64,000 nt of DNA from Phymorhynchus buccinoides (GCA_017654935.2 CM065697.1:46493263-46557262), one strand, 5' to 3'; shown: positions 13,876 to 25,207, numbered from the stretch's first letter. Translations and numbers: made by a program. The notes: a model not told the origin generated them from the letters alone.

Positions 13876-13906
<31 letters not shown>
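13876..13906. repeat. (TG)n microsatellite
   Basis: About 15 TG repeats lie between the LINE relic and the 3' side of the membrane-protein gene. Confidence 0.95.
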
Positions 13907-13988
13907 GTCATTTTCAGTTTGTTTAGGGCTCTCTTGACTGAACAAAGGAATTGCCTCAATGAAAGTATTCCCATCCTACGGGTGCTGC

Positions 13989-15230
13989 CTAAAGTGTGGT
14001 CTCATGAGGTTTTCTGTCCGATTGCACTTTTTGGTAAAAATAAGGAAATCTTTCGCTCGATGCGCTAGAATATCGATGTCTTTTGGATAATGGGCGAGTG
14101 TCAGAAGAGAGATGTCCGTTTTGCCCGTTTGTATCGTCTCCCTGAACATACTGCTGTGAATCTTGAATGGGTGAACTAAGTTCTCTTTGCGTTTGTGTAC
14201 TTTTGGAGATGGTTTTAGTTTGATTACGGCCACAGTATTTACCGGCCTTGAAGATAAGATACGCCATCACCAGTATTATAATCACAACAAGTAAGATCAA
14301 CGGAATCAAAGTAATGGCAGACCGATTACAAAATGGTTGAGAATCAGAAGTGAGACGCACTTTACGAGTGGGGCATATTTCCGTGTCAGGGTTTTCTGAT
14401 CTCTGACAGCACGTGCAGGAGAGCTCGTGGTCTCCGTGGCATGCTGGGTAAGGCACGTGGCACGAGTATTGGTAGGTCAGCCTATGTGACCTGTGGCTTC
14501 CACTCTTAATGTACAACGTCAGCGACATGTTGCCCCTGCCATTGTCACTGAAGTTGTTCAACACAACAGACCTGTCCTGTAAGTGACTGCCCCTGTCAGT
14601 TGAGTACAATAACCGAAAAGGCTCCACGCCTTTTCCTTTGTTGTACACAAGCATGCGAGACACAGAGGCTGTCGTGAATTTGTCGCTGTTTGGTTTCTTC
14701 CATGTCACATTGACGTGGTGTGCGTCAAAGATCTCCGCGCTAAAGCCATCCACGATCTTAGGCTGGTTGTCCAGGTGATTGGATACAAAGTTCTGATCCA
14801 CGACTATTTCTGACGTGAGGTTGGAAAGTTGGTGGTCTGTGTCGGTATAGAACACGGTGCAAAAGAAACGGCCCAGATCTTGGTCAGTTACTGGGACGGC
14901 AAAGTCCAAAGACACATCTGTGGTGCTCCAGTCTCCCTGGAAGGAGACGTTGTGGACGGGGAACAGATCGTTGACTTTGGGCGCCGCCATGTTGGAGGTC
15001 ATGGTCACCAGACTGATGTTGGAACTCTCTCTTCGATGATCCTCACGTTTTGTCAGTCTCAGGTCATGGACCGCTTCCCAAGAGACCTTTGGCGGAGGTT
15101 TGCACAGCAGATGGAGCACTTTGGCCCAGCGGTCCACGGTCAGCCATGGAGAGGGCAGGTCAGAGGTCAAATCCCGGCCTTGGACAGAGGTCAGACTGAG
15201 GGCAGTGAGCAGCAGGAGAAGCAGCTTCAT
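13989..15230 (-). CDS. Type I membrane protein with Ig-like and FN3-like ectodomain
   Basis: A 413-residue protein in one uninterrupted frame. The start is the ATG at 15230, directly before a signal peptide (MKLLLLLLTALSLTSVQG); longer frames begin at a non-ATG codon. A TTTTCCAG acceptor-like site just upstream suggests a spliced 5' leader. Residues 19-150 look like an Ig domain, with candidate disulphide cysteines C43 and C124 (GRFFCTVFY). Residues 155-250 resemble an FN3 fold (HVNVTWKKP). A membrane-proximal cysteine-rich segment (257-287) precedes a helix at 305-327 and a polar 86-residue tail rich in S, T and Q. Several N-glycosylation sequons sit in the ectodomain. A cell-surface receptor or adhesion molecule is likely; ligand and signalling are unknown. 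No kinase, TIR or ITIM motif was recognised. No named family is assigned. Confidence 0.8.
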   Translation of the reverse strand: MKLLLLLLTALSLTSVQGRDLTSDLPSPWLTVDRWAKVLHLLCKPPPKVSWEAVHDLRLTKREDHRRESSNISLVTMTSNMAAPKVNDLFPVHNVSFQGDWSTTDVSLDFAVPVTDQDLGRFFCTVFYTDTDHQLSNLTSEIVVDQNFVSNHLDNQPKIVDGFSAEIFDAHHVNVTWKKPNSDKFTTASVSRMLVYNKGKGVEPFRLLYSTDRGSHLQDRSVVLNNFSDNGRGNMSLTLYIKSGSHRSHRLTYQYSCHVPYPACHGDHELSCTCCQRSENPDTEICPTRKVRLTSDSQPFCNRSAITLIPLILLVVIIILVMAYLIFKAGKYCGRNQTKTISKSTQTQRELSSPIQDSQQYVQGDDTNGQNGHLSSDTRPLSKRHRYSSASSERFPYFYQKVQSDRKPHETTL

Positions 15231-15334
15231 GGTGACCTGGGGATGAGCCCTGGAAAACAAGCAGTTCTTTATGAGATATGTTTAGGTTGCACGTTCTTCT
15301 TAGATAAACATAACATTTTATACCGATGTTTGAT

Positions 15335-15385
15335 TTATTCTCCAGACGTCAGGCTGAAAGCAGTGGCCAGCAGAAGGAGCTTCAT
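15335..15385 (-). pseudogene. Relic duplicate of the signal-peptide segment
   Basis: On the minus strand the ATG at 15385 opens a 16-codon frame reading MKLLLLATAFSLTSGE and then TAA. Its first 14 residues nearly repeat the signal peptide of the membrane-protein gene, whose ATG lies 155 bp downstream, and the GTGACC just before the ATG is shared as well. It is most simply a truncated tandem duplicate, or an upstream short frame if the leader is transcribed through it. Confidence 0.7.
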
Positions 15386-15519
15386 GGTCACTGTGAAGTA
15401 AGTCTGCCAGACAAAGAACACTTCTTTCATGTACGCACAATGCATGTTTGTTGTTTAAAGTTCATGTCTAATCCAGAGTTTTAACACACCCATTGGGTCT
15501 ATTATTGGTCTACTCTCCT

Positions 15520-16162
15520 GCGGGATCTGAGAGCTGTGATCAAGATCTTCATCATCACCACGAGAAGAGGCCGACAGAACAGATAGGGAAGAAACAGAAG
15601 ATAAAGATGCTTTGGAGGAGGACCCTGATGGATGAGTTTTTGAAAGAAACACGTCGAAATTACCAGAAAGACAGACTTTTGAATGATCGGAACACTCACT
15701 TTGCTTTCCTAGAAATCAAACCGTAAAAACGGCGATTCCTCCTTGGTGGAGATGCTGGAGAGAGAAGCCATTTTGGATAGGGTGGGTGGTGACAACTCAT
15801 TGTGGTTGAAGCTTTTTCTTCTTTGTAGTGCAGTAACAAAACATTAAGCTATTTCCTTTGTTGTGAGCGAAACTCCTTTTGGTAAACTGCATAAAATTAA
15901 GAATTTGACTTCCTGCACCTCCGCCAAAGAAGAATTGCTGATAGTTTGATTTTTAGGAAACCAGAGTAAAGTGAGAGGTGCGATCTCTGAAAAGAGTGTT
16001 TTCCTAGTGATCTTGACGCGTTTCTTGCAAAAACTCATCCGTCAGGGTGTGTCCAAAAGCAAAGCTATGCGCGGGATCCGAGAGCTGTAATCAAGATCTG
16101 CATTGTCACCATGAGAAGAGACCGACAGGACAGAAAGGGAAGGGGAAAAGAAGATAAAGATG
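15520..16162. repeat. About 90-bp direct repeat bracketing a MITE
   Basis: 15520-15609 (GCGGGATCTGAGAGCTGTGA through GAAGATAAAGATG) recurs at 16071-16162 with about 85 percent identity by eye. The two copies flank the TTAA-family element at 15615-16053 and are far longer than any target-site duplication. Confidence 0.8.
15615..16053. mobile_element. TTAA-ended MITE family, copy B
   Basis: Starts GGACCCTGATGGATGAG and ends CTCATCCGTCAGGGTG. The inverted arms contain the same GAAACACGTCG and GGCGATTCCTCC blocks as copies A, C and D. Outer TTAA motifs are eroded. Confidence 0.8.
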
Positions 16163-17573
16163 ATAATAATAGTAATCACTTACAGTTATTTTTACTTTTT
16201 AGGGTCTACAATATCAAGAGTACCAAAACGCTAAATAAATCAGAGAATTTACATGTACGCCAGTCTGGTGTTTCTGACTATGGCCTCCAGTTTCAGATAG
16301 CAGGGTGACTCAAAGAATGGCAGCCCTCGAATACGCTTTAAAAAAAAATTAATAATAATAATAATCAGGCCAACGTTTTCAATTGCCAGATTTGCTCAGA
16401 AGATGTAACTTACTGCAGACAAAACGGCAACAGTGATTTTCTTCCAAGATAGCTCAGTCAGATCCTGAAACAGTTTCCATGGCAACCCACTTTGGAAAGA
16501 ACAAAAAGTGGCAAGTTTTACGGAATATTGAACAATCTTGTACTTTAGTCAGCCCAGCTCCCCTCATGTTGAGACTATAAACTATATTCCTCAACATTGC
16601 ATGGATGCTAGCTACTCTTTGATTTTTACACTGATTTCAGTATTTTTAATTTTACCAGAAACTGAACTTCAGTTTTTTTTAAATTAATCCAACAACAAAA
16701 AATGACCACAAGCGATTTGGGGCGTTTTGAACTTAGTCTAGTTGTTCTATTTTGGAAGTTTATAAAGGCAATGTAATAATTTTACATGGCTTATCAAACT
16801 CAAACTGTCTCTGTCTATCATATTAACTGTCTGTCTTGTTATCTCTCTTAAGTTGCCCCCCCTGAATAGTCCGAGAGGGCTCTGTCCCTGTACCCTGCCG
16901 GGGCTATGGGTCCCTGGACCCCTGCCTTTCCGGTTTTTTTCTTTTGGGAGAGTTGCACCCATAGCATTGCCCCCTCCCCCCAGTAACTCTACATTGTACC
17001 ACATCCTGATTTTCTGAACCCACCTAAGACCGATAACCTTTTTTCTGGATAGCAAAAACATTAAAATGTCAAATGTTGTTGCTGTTGTTCATTGTACTTT
17101 TGTCTGGCAGCAGTGCTATCAAAGACACTGAAAAGAAAAGACTAACATCCGGTCTATTTTCCCTATATGAGTAGTGAGGACAGAAACACTGGTTATGTCC
17201 CTTAACAACAGTACACATTTACACGTCAATAGGCCAGTTGAATTCTCCGTTCAAATTCCAGTCTGAGTTTTTAGATAGCCTCCACTGTGTGTGGTGTACT
17301 GTTCCCACTAACGATAACTCTATCAGCCCGGTTCGCCGTAACTCTTACCCTTTTAGAATCTTTGGTGCTATGTAACTTTTGATCTCAGTTGAGCACCGTG
17401 TATAGCTTTGCTTAGTTATTGTTATACAAAATGTACAACCCTCTCATTTCAACACTATTACAAACTCACCCACTCATGCACACCTTAAACTCAAAAGCAC
17501 AAAGAAACACTAAGGTAAGCACTTTTTTCTCTCTCTTTCCTATGTATTAATTAATGTGCTAAAATATATCTTC
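16163..17573. other. No gene seen
   Basis: Mixed unique-looking sequence. 16850-16980 is C/G-rich (CCCTGCCGGGGCTATGGGTC) but has no supported frame or splice sites. Confidence 0.45.
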
Positions 17574-18320
17574 GGCTCTAGTGACCTTGACCTTTGACCT
17601 TCATTTTCGAACTAGATATTGTCAGTACGTATCCCCATGAACAATTTGAGCGTCCTATAGGCCCCTCCGTTCAAACGTTATCGTGTTCATATAGATAGAT
17701 AGTCAGTCAGCCAGTCGGCTTCAGAATCCACTGAAACTAGAGCGTTAAGACGCTAGACCACCAGCCGCGTGACAGCATTTTCGGGTCAGTGACCTTGACC
17801 TTTGACCTTCATTTTTTAATTTGGCCTAGATATCGTCATTACCTATTTGCAAGCAACATTTGAGCGTACTAGGTCCCTCCGTTATCGCAGCATTTTCGGC
17901 TCCAGTGACCTTAAACTTTTGACCTATGACCTTTATTTGGAATTTGGCCGAGATCTTCTTAGTACCTATCTACATGCAAAATCTAAGCGTCCTAGGTCCC
18001 TTCGTTCAATCGTTATCGTGCCTGGTTCTCGGCATCATTTTCGGCGCCAGTGACATTGACCTATGACCTTCATTTTTGAACTTGACCTAGATCTTTTTAT
18101 AGTACCTATCCACATGCAAACGTTGAGCATCCTAGGTCCCTCCGTTATAATGCTATGTGTTCGGCAGTATTTTCGGCTCCAGTGACCTTGATCTTTGACC
18201 TATGACCTTAATTTTCGAACTTGGCCTCGATATTCTTAGTACCTATCCGCATGCAAAATGTGAGCGTCCTATGTCTCTCCGTTCACACGTTATCGTGTTC
18301 ACGGCATAGATAGATAGATA
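17574..18320. repeat. Degenerate tandem repeats with TGACCTTTGACCT motifs
   Basis: Five or six imperfect units share GTGACCTTGACCTTTGACCT, then TTCGAACTTGGCC, CCGCATGCAAA, GAGCGTCCTAGGTCCC and CGTTCAAACGTTATCGTG. Landmarks start near 17581, 17791, 17906, 18049 and 18182, so spacing varies between about 115 and 210 bp. A further copy is at 22543-22712. The array ends in an (ATAG)n run. Confidence 0.8.
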
Positions 18321-18700
18321 CCCTGTAAGCATTCCGGCATCGTTCTGATGCTGGCTTCATGTCGTTTTTGCCATCATGCCATCATTTGAGACGATGCTGG
18401 CATGTAATCGTACCTGCTTTGTCACGATTTCCTATGCACACCCCTTTTCGTGTCGGGCCAGCATTGGCAAATGATGGCTCATGATGGGGAGCCAGTTATG
18501 GGACGATGCTGGCATCTTACCTTTTGGGCCAGCGTCGTAGTAGTCACATCGTTGCTATGCTGGCAGTGTATTGGCACGATACTGGGCAGTACATCGTTTT
18601 GATTCTGATTCCATTCTGGATGAATGATGGCAGACGTGTCGTTTTGATTGTGGCAGTTGTGCGTGTTGATGTGGTAGTGATGGCATGATTCTGGCCCAGA
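18321..18700 (+). mobile_element. Transposon terminus (CCCTGTAAGCATTCCGG family)
   Basis: Begins CCCTGTAAGCATTCCGGCAT directly after a TAGATAGATA run and is rich in GATGCTGGCA and CCAGCAT motifs. The opposite end of the same family, ending CCGGAATGTTTACAGGG, is at 31550-31783. Only one terminus is visible here. Confidence 0.6.
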
Positions 18701-19345
18701 TCTGGCAATGCCAGAATCAGTTTGGTTCTGGGTAATATCAAGGAGCTTAGGAAGGGGAAGGGGGAGGGGGTCTGGGCATGGGTATTACTGGGTTAGAGGG
18801 GTCTGGGTACCGTGGAGACATACATGGTTCTGGGTACGGGTATCACTGGGGCAGACAGTTCTGGGTACCGGTATTATTGTGAGATGGATGATTCTGAAAA
18901 CAGTATTATTGGAACATAGAGAATTCTGAATATGGGTATTCAATGGGAATAGAGGATTCTGAAAACGGGTATTATTGGAACATAGAGGATTCTGAATACA
19001 GGTGTTACCCTGTGTCAAAGAGGGTTCTGAATACGGGTATTTATAGGGCATAGAGGGTTCTGAATGGGTATTTATGGGGGGGTGGATACAGGTAGTCAGG
19101 GATTATGAGAGTTCCGAATATGGGTATACCTGGGACACAGATCTGGATACAGGGGCATGGAGGGTTCTGAATACGGGTATTAGTGGAGCACAGATGGTTT
19201 GGATACAGCTATTACTGGAGCATATAGGGTTTTGAGTACGGCTATATAGCTAGAATTTAACATGAAGGGTCTGGAACATAGGGTTTGGGGCACGGGTATT
19301 ACTGGAGCATGGAAAGTACAGGCTTTACGGGAGCATAGACTATAG
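18701..19345. repeat. Degenerate minisatellite, 35-40 bp unit
   Basis: A motif close to GAGGGTTCTGAATACGGGTA plus TTACTGGAGCATA recurs about 15 times with heavy divergence and variable spacing. No frame is conserved. Confidence 0.8.
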
Positions 19346-19960
19346 CACTGTTGCGAAATGAAAACGGAAGTAACAGACGAGTTCTGTGCCAGTTAGGACA
19401 CTTAGTTCCGGTTAGAAAATGCTGTAAACACGGCATGGCTGCTCCGTAATCATAATGGAGGGGTGTTTAATGGCTCAGTTATCATTTTGGAGATGTAATA
19501 ATATTAAGTCCTGGTTCATGTTTTTTTCTTAATGTGTTTACATTCGTTGACTATAAACAGTTATGTTCTTATTTGTTTACTTGATACGACCCATTAATAT
19601 AAGACTTGAAGACAAGAACAAAATATAGTTGTTTAAGGTAGGTAACTTCCGTTTTTTAAAATTCTATTTTGGAACCTGAACTACCCCAAACCGACTTCAA
19701 AACGAGACAGTAGAGAAAGATAACCCCCAAAGACCGAATTATGAGACAGTGCTATGGAGGGTGTTTTGTATAAATGTTAGCATAGAGCATAGAGTACGGT
19801 CAGATGACAACACAAAGAATAAGACCAAGATACATAGAGAGAGGGGAAAGAAGAAAGACTATCGAAAGAGTATAGAAAGAGGCAGAGAAAGAGAGAGGGA
19901 AAGAGATAAGAGGAAAAGAGAAAAGAAAGACATTGATATACATACACACATCGACAGATG

Positions 19961-19966
<6 letters not shown>
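19346..19966. other. No gene seen
   Basis: Unique-looking sequence that becomes A/G-rich before the GA array. Confidence 0.45.

Positions 19967-20046
<80 letters not shown>
19967..20046. repeat. (GA)n microsatellite
   Basis: About 40 GA repeats. Confidence 0.97.
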
Positions 20047-20050
<4 letters not shown>

Positions 20051-20349
20051 GGTGGGGTGGGGTGGAAACCATGAGTACCAATACATTTGATGCTTCCAAA
20101 TTTATATTTTTAAAACAGCAGCATTTTAAAATGAAATCAAGATCATACACAAAACATCTGAAGTTAGTGAACAAAAGCAAATTAACATCAGCAACAACAA
20201 CAAAATGTTACATGATTAGTCTTAGCATCTTCGCATGGGGACCGTAAATGTTACCACATAATTCAAAATAGGCCTACACACGGTTATGCTAGACTTTTCT
20301 GTTTATATTAAACTACACACACAGACGACTGCTGGGTTATAAGTATTCA

Positions 20350-20885
20350 TAAAATAAAAACAAAGTCGAATTTGAACCCCCATTGATGTGTGCACGGCTG
20401 GGTCTCAGTTCTCGGTATAGCTAGTGGTGCTCAGCCGTGGCACGCCCTAGGAGGCCCTTATTTATCTTGTTTTGTTTTTGTTTTGGGCAGAGGCTCAGGG
20501 TACGGGCCCGTATCTCACATTCTCGATCATAGGATGCATAAATTTATTTGTGCGCAAATGTCTTAAAAACTACTGACATTAACTCTGACATATTCTAACC
20601 CTATCCTATACCTTACCAAGATGCATTAAACCAGCGTTAAATATACGAAATAAGAAAACTTTACGAAACTTTTGACTAGGAAGAAGTGTTGCAACAACGC
20701 CGTACCCGTGGCCACTGGGTTTTTTTTTCTTTCTGCGCGCTGCAGAATTCTTTTAACCCCAGTATTATGCCAGTAATTGCCGGTGACGGCAGGTGGGCAT
20801 GACTGGTAGAAAGAGAAGAAAATTTTAATAAAAACAAAACAAACAAAAAAAGTTTCAAATTCGACTTTGTTTTTATATTTTTTTA
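20350..20885. mobile_element. Possible element with 23-bp inverted ends
   Basis: ATAAAAACAAAGTCGAATTT at about 20355 is mirrored by AAATTCGACTTTGTTTTTAT at about 20856. The 480 bp between have no coding sequence. No target duplication was confirmed, so this is tentative. Confidence 0.4.
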
Positions 20886-21075
20886 GATAACGGTTTCATC
20901 TCACATTTCATTCCAAACAATACTTTCAATTAAAAGAAAAATGGGCCATTTTGCCGTTGTGCGAAAAAAACTAAAACAACGAAAAAGAGACTTAATTTCA
21001 CAAGGGAGAGAGAACGTGTGCTTGTATTTCGTGCAGGAATGGTGCTGATGATGACAATAATGAATGAAAGGAGTC

Positions 21076-21500
21076 CCGGTGTCATGAGAAATAAGTAGCT
21101 CCCATGAAATATCTACCCTTCGCATGCGAACTATAACCATCCTAACCCTAACCACGGAAAGAACCAAGACATAGAGCAGGAGGGTGTAAATCCACATATT
21201 TGCTGAGAAATCGATGTACAAAGCCATGCCACTTAGTTTTGTAAAAATCACAATGGCGGACAAGCAAACACTTCGAATGAGGAATGCCTACTTATTTCAT
21301 GAGGTAGAATATTCTCTTCACACCGATGTGAAGACATGGCTTTGTACATCGATTTCTCAGCAAATATGTAGATTTACACCCTCCTGCTCTATTTCTTGGT
21401 ACTTTCCGTGGTTAGGGATAGGGTTAAGGTAAGGATGGTTATAGTTCGCACGCGAAAGGTAGATATTTTATGGGAGCCACTTATTTCTCATGACACCGGC
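21076..21500. mobile_element. Fold-back element with telomere-like tracts in both arms
   Basis: The left arm starts CCGGTGTCATGAGAAATAAG and the right arm ends in its reverse complement. Identity continues through GAACTATAACCATCC, a CCTAACCCTAACC tract, CACGGAAAGAACC and ATCGATGTACAAAGCCATG. Arms are about 150-165 bp around a centre of about 110 bp. Related fragments lie at 44632-44735 and 56525-56780. Confidence 0.85.
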
Positions 21501-22170
21501 CTGAAAAGTCTAGGCCTAGTTACTCAAATCACGTGGTTTTTTCGTTTGTGACCAGTCGACCACGCATGGAAACAAGAAACTCGAAAATGATTGACATTGT
21601 TGTACTGTGGGAGCGTGAACATCATAACTTGCATTAAACTCTGGGACAAGTTCAATAATAATAAAAACAAAAATAATAATGGGAATTTATAAAGCGTTCT
21701 TTCTCAGATTAGTTAGTTAGTTAGTCTGTTATAGTCCCGTCAACAGCTATGGTTATCTCAGGACTGTCACCGCATAAAAATCCACCATGTATCGCAAAAC
21801 ACAAATCCATGAATCTTAACGTACAAAAACTGAAAACAAAAAATGTAGTACAATTCATAACATGACACTTCCATCATTATACCCTATAGCTCATAAGTCC
21901 ACACAGTGCTGGAAACGTGGAGCTACCATACTCTCATTTATCGGATCCAGGTTAAAAAAAACAGTAAAAAAGGATAACAAACACATACTAGAAAGCTAAA
22001 ATACATAAAAAATGCTATATAAGATAATATGCACTGCAGAATGGACAACAGGTGCCCAATCAAGTGCGTAATTATCACGTATGGATGCCAGACAGTGTAC
22101 AATAAAAAAAACACCTGGCATGTCATAAATTGTAAAAAGGAAAAACGTGGAAGGGTTTTATAGAAAAAAT
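21501..22170. other. No gene seen
   Basis: AT-rich sequence without recognised features; a short TTAG tandem lies near 21715. Confidence 0.45.
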
Positions 22171-22345
22171 GCAGGTGAATGGACCAACAAGGCAGAAAAA
22201 AGTAGACGCCAGAAAGCAAAAAGAAGAGAAAAGGCAGAGTCAAAGAGAGTGACAGAGTAGGGGAAGTTACTAGCATAGAACTTCCAGAAGAAGGGGGAAC
22301 TATTTCTGCTGAAAGACCCCCCGGTATCCCCACGGGAGGGCCATG
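22171..22345 (-). mobile_element. GGGGATAC-family SINE-like repeat, partial
   Basis: Reverse-complement copy containing GGCAGAGTCAAAGAGAGTG, AACTTCCAGAAG and CCCCCCGGTATCCCCACGG. It lacks the GAA-rich tail region. Confidence 0.7.
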
Positions 22346-22542
22346 ACCACATAAGCCAGCCTAAGCCGTTGCCCGCCTCCAGTCCTATGACGAGGACGTG
22401 TGGTTGGACTTTAGGAGGCTGTTGGGCTACTCTCCGTAAGCCCCCCCCCATGAAAGGTGGAAGCCCGCCAGGGGGACTTTCTCAGATGAACTCAGTGCAC
22501 TTTACATTGATAACAAGAACATTAAAGGCAAACAAATAATAA

Positions 22543-22712
22543 ACTAGAGCGTTAAGACGCTAAATCACCAACCGCGCGGCAGCGTTATTCGGCTCCAGTG
22601 ACCTTGACCCATAACCTTCATTATCGAACTTGGCCTAGATCTTCCTACTACCTACCCGCATGCAAAATTTGAGCATCCTAAGTCTATCCGTTCAAACGCT
22701 AGAGAGAATACG
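22543..22712. repeat. Single copy of the TGACCTTGACC dispersed repeat
   Basis: AGAGCGTTAAGACGCTA, then GGCTCCAGTGACCTTGACCC and CGCATGCAAAATTTGAGC, matches the units at 17574-18320. Confidence 0.75.
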
Positions 22713-22818
22713 TACAAACATACATAGTCCGACACGAGTGAAAACATTACCAATCCGCTCTCTACGATCGCGGTTGGTAATCATTAGAAAGTAAAATAAA
22801 CATGATGATTGCACGCAA

Positions 22819-22820
<2 letters not shown>

Positions 22821-22867
<47 letters not shown>
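22821..22867. repeat. (CT)n-(CA)n microsatellite
   Basis: About 16 CT followed by about 7 CA repeats. Confidence 0.95.
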
Positions 22868-22868
<1 letters not shown>

Positions 22869-23184
22869 AACACACAATTATATGAGAGTAAAATAGTTAC
22901 AATATAAACATTCTTAGTAACATAGACCACATTCACATTCTCAATCAAGAAGGAACATAGACCACATTCACAATCAACTTTGGATACATTACTACAACTT
23001 GAAATAAAATCATACTGTCATCGACATACCAGTTACATAACTTAAGTATAATAGACAAATTTTGCAAGAATAAAAATAACATTCTATCTCATTTACAAGC
23101 ATTTAAAGTTCAACATATAACTTACGAATTATAAAATAATTGTAAATTTAAAAAAATGTACAAGATTCCTGCAATGAAACGGAC
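22868..23184. other. No gene seen
   Basis: AT-rich; a short tandem of CATAGACCACATTCACA occurs near 22921-22970. Confidence 0.45.
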
Positions 23185-23745
23185 CCCCCACCCCCACACA
23201 AAAATGAATCAAAATATGTCAGAAACAAGTGAGTTTTAAGGGCAGAGCGAAAGGCGGAGATAGTCAGATGAGCGGACATGTTGTGGGAGGGAATTCCATA
23301 AGTGAGGTGCTAAATAGTAGAAGGATCGTTCACAAAAAGATTTCGTGTGGACCCGAAGAACCTTGAGTGTGCAGCAGTCAGAGCTCGAGGAAGAATGTAG
23401 GGAGCGAGCAGGTGTGTAGACAGTCACTAGTTCGGAGAGATACAGGACCAGAAGAGTGAACAGCACCGAAACAAAAGCAAGCTATTTTATACATGATTTT
23501 AGCCTCTACTGGAAGCCATGGCAGTGCAAGTTATGAAGATGAGGTGTTATATGATCAGAGTGTGCACTGTTTTGCCGTTTTTGAACAATTTGCAGGAGGT
23601 ACTGAGGACAGTCACAGAGAAGAGAATTGCAATAGTCAATGCGGGAAAGAATAAAGGCAGAAATAAGAGTTTTCGTGGCTTCAACAGACAGAAAGTGTCG
23701 AACAGCACTGATTCATCTGAGCTCATAATTGATGGAATGTACGAG
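23185..23745 (-). pseudogene. LINE reverse-transcriptase C-terminal fragment
   Basis: The minus-strand translation, allowing frameshifts, gives the familiar LINE thumb text: SAFILSRIDYCNSLL, DHITPHLHNLHWLPVEAKI, YLSELVTVYTPARSL, ERSFYYLAPHLWNSLP and FRSALKTHLF. The order is normal but at least three frame changes are needed, so it is inactive. The upstream RT domain is absent (5' truncation). Confidence 0.85.
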
Positions 23746-23779
23746 ATTAATAACCTGTGTTATAAGATATTTATATTGT

Positions 23780-24111
23780 AGACAGAAGAAAAAACAAGAG
23801 CATCGCCGAGCGGCAGCTATTGATAACTTAATCAATTGAACCATAGCAAATCCACCACCATGGGTGTAAGGATCTAACTGCAAATATAAACAAGGGCATC
23901 GCCGACAAGCAGCAATGCATTGTAAGTGCATCGCCGAGCAGCAGCAAGGCATTGTGACAATGCAAACCCGGCCAGAGTTATGTCCCCCCCCCCCCCCCCC
24001 CACTAAACAATATTTATATATATCTCTCTCCCCTCTCTCTTTTCATAGTTTACGACACGATTCAAAAGTAGTTGGCCGGAAACATGTCTGCCACCCGGCA
24101 ACATTGTAGTT
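23780..24111. other. No gene; CATCGCCGAGC short repeats and poly(C)
   Basis: GCATCGCCGAGC-like motifs recur three times (about 23800, 23895, 23927) beside CAGCAGCAAGGCATTGT. A poly(C) run of about 17 lies at 23985-24001. Confidence 0.5.
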
Positions 24112-24799
24112 CCGGGGGATAATTTATATATGAATGTTTTATACTGTTAGTGTCACATCCTGACACAACATTTGAAGAGTTTATGTCTTCTAGTTCACGA
24201 TACAGCTTGGACAATAAATATATAGCGCAAAGAAGGAAATTTCGGTTTTCAAGGTCATACTTCAAGGTCAAGATCATCATGGCGATAATTTATGCTTGGA
24301 TGTTTTCTACTCTAGGGTATACAGTGCCACACACAATCTGAAGCGCTTCTGTAAAGTACAAATGTGGAAAATATGGCTTAAAACCCAATTTGTAGACCCC
24401 TACCACTTTCAAGGCCTACCGATCTCCCGGACCGGACCTTGACCTTGATCAGTATGCCACCATCAGAACGGGCATAAGCCAAAGTACCTACATAACATTG
24501 ATGTATGACCTTGAAAACGTAAAATCTGCAAAAGGCTATAACTTCTACACCGTTTGACTTCAAATTTGGCATATAGATGCATTGATGTATGGCAAATTTG
24601 ATGATGGTAAAGCAATCAAGGTTAATGTAAATGAATTATTGCTTCAGATTGTGTGTCAGTGATGACAGATTATAAGACATTTTTGTCTCGTTCGCTCAGT
24701 TTTCAGTTTTATGAGCGTAGATGCGTCATGCTGCCGTTATGCGCCTAAGAAATAGGCCCAGCATGTCTGACTTCGGCTGAAGAAATCTTTGTAAGAATT
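24112..24799. other. No gene; AAGGTCA-rich dispersed sequence
   Basis: Contains several CAAGGTCA / TGACCTTG motifs and a TTCAAATTTGGCATA phrase resembling the repeat at 49140-49390. No coding support. Confidence 0.45.
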
Positions 24800-24975
24800 T
24801 ATTGAAAAAGACAGGAGAATGGACCAGTGAGATAGAAAGATAGCAGATAACAGTACGGTAACGTAAAGGGAAAAGGCAGAGTCAAAGAGAGACAAATTAG
24901 AGCACGTTACAAGCACAGAACTTCCAGATGGTGGAGGAACTATTTGTACAAAATATCTCCCGGCATCCCCATGGG
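24800..24975 (-). mobile_element. GGGGATAC-family SINE-like repeat, partial
   Basis: Reverse-complement copy with GGCAGAGTCAAAGAGAG, AACTTCCAGATGG and CTCCCGGCATCCCCATGGG. Confidence 0.7.
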
Positions 24976-25024
24976 CGAGTCAAAATATACATTGACAATA
25001 ATTATATTTGAATCCATAATCAAG

Positions 25025-25065
25025 AATAATTAGAAGGCGCCTTATAGTCAGAAAAATACGGTAGA
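25025..25065. mobile_element. Terminal fragment of the TTTTTCGGACTATAAGGCG MITE
   Basis: GGCGCCTTATAGTCAGAAAA then ATACGGTA matches the right end of the element at 62899-63088. Confidence 0.6.
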
Positions 25066-25207
25066 ACACGAATACACAGGTCTCAAATAAACAGAGATAA
25101 GTTCATAAAGAGTGTGTGTGTGGGGGGAAGGGATAGGATGACAGTGATTAGAATTGAAAAGTACCACTGCCTTTCACATTAGAATGCAAGTAAACGTTTT
25201 ATTTTTA

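Noticed and set aside
14829..15401. 190-codon plus-strand frame
   Set aside because: It is antisense to the membrane-protein gene, which has a signal peptide, domain-like cysteines and a membrane helix; the plus frame has none.
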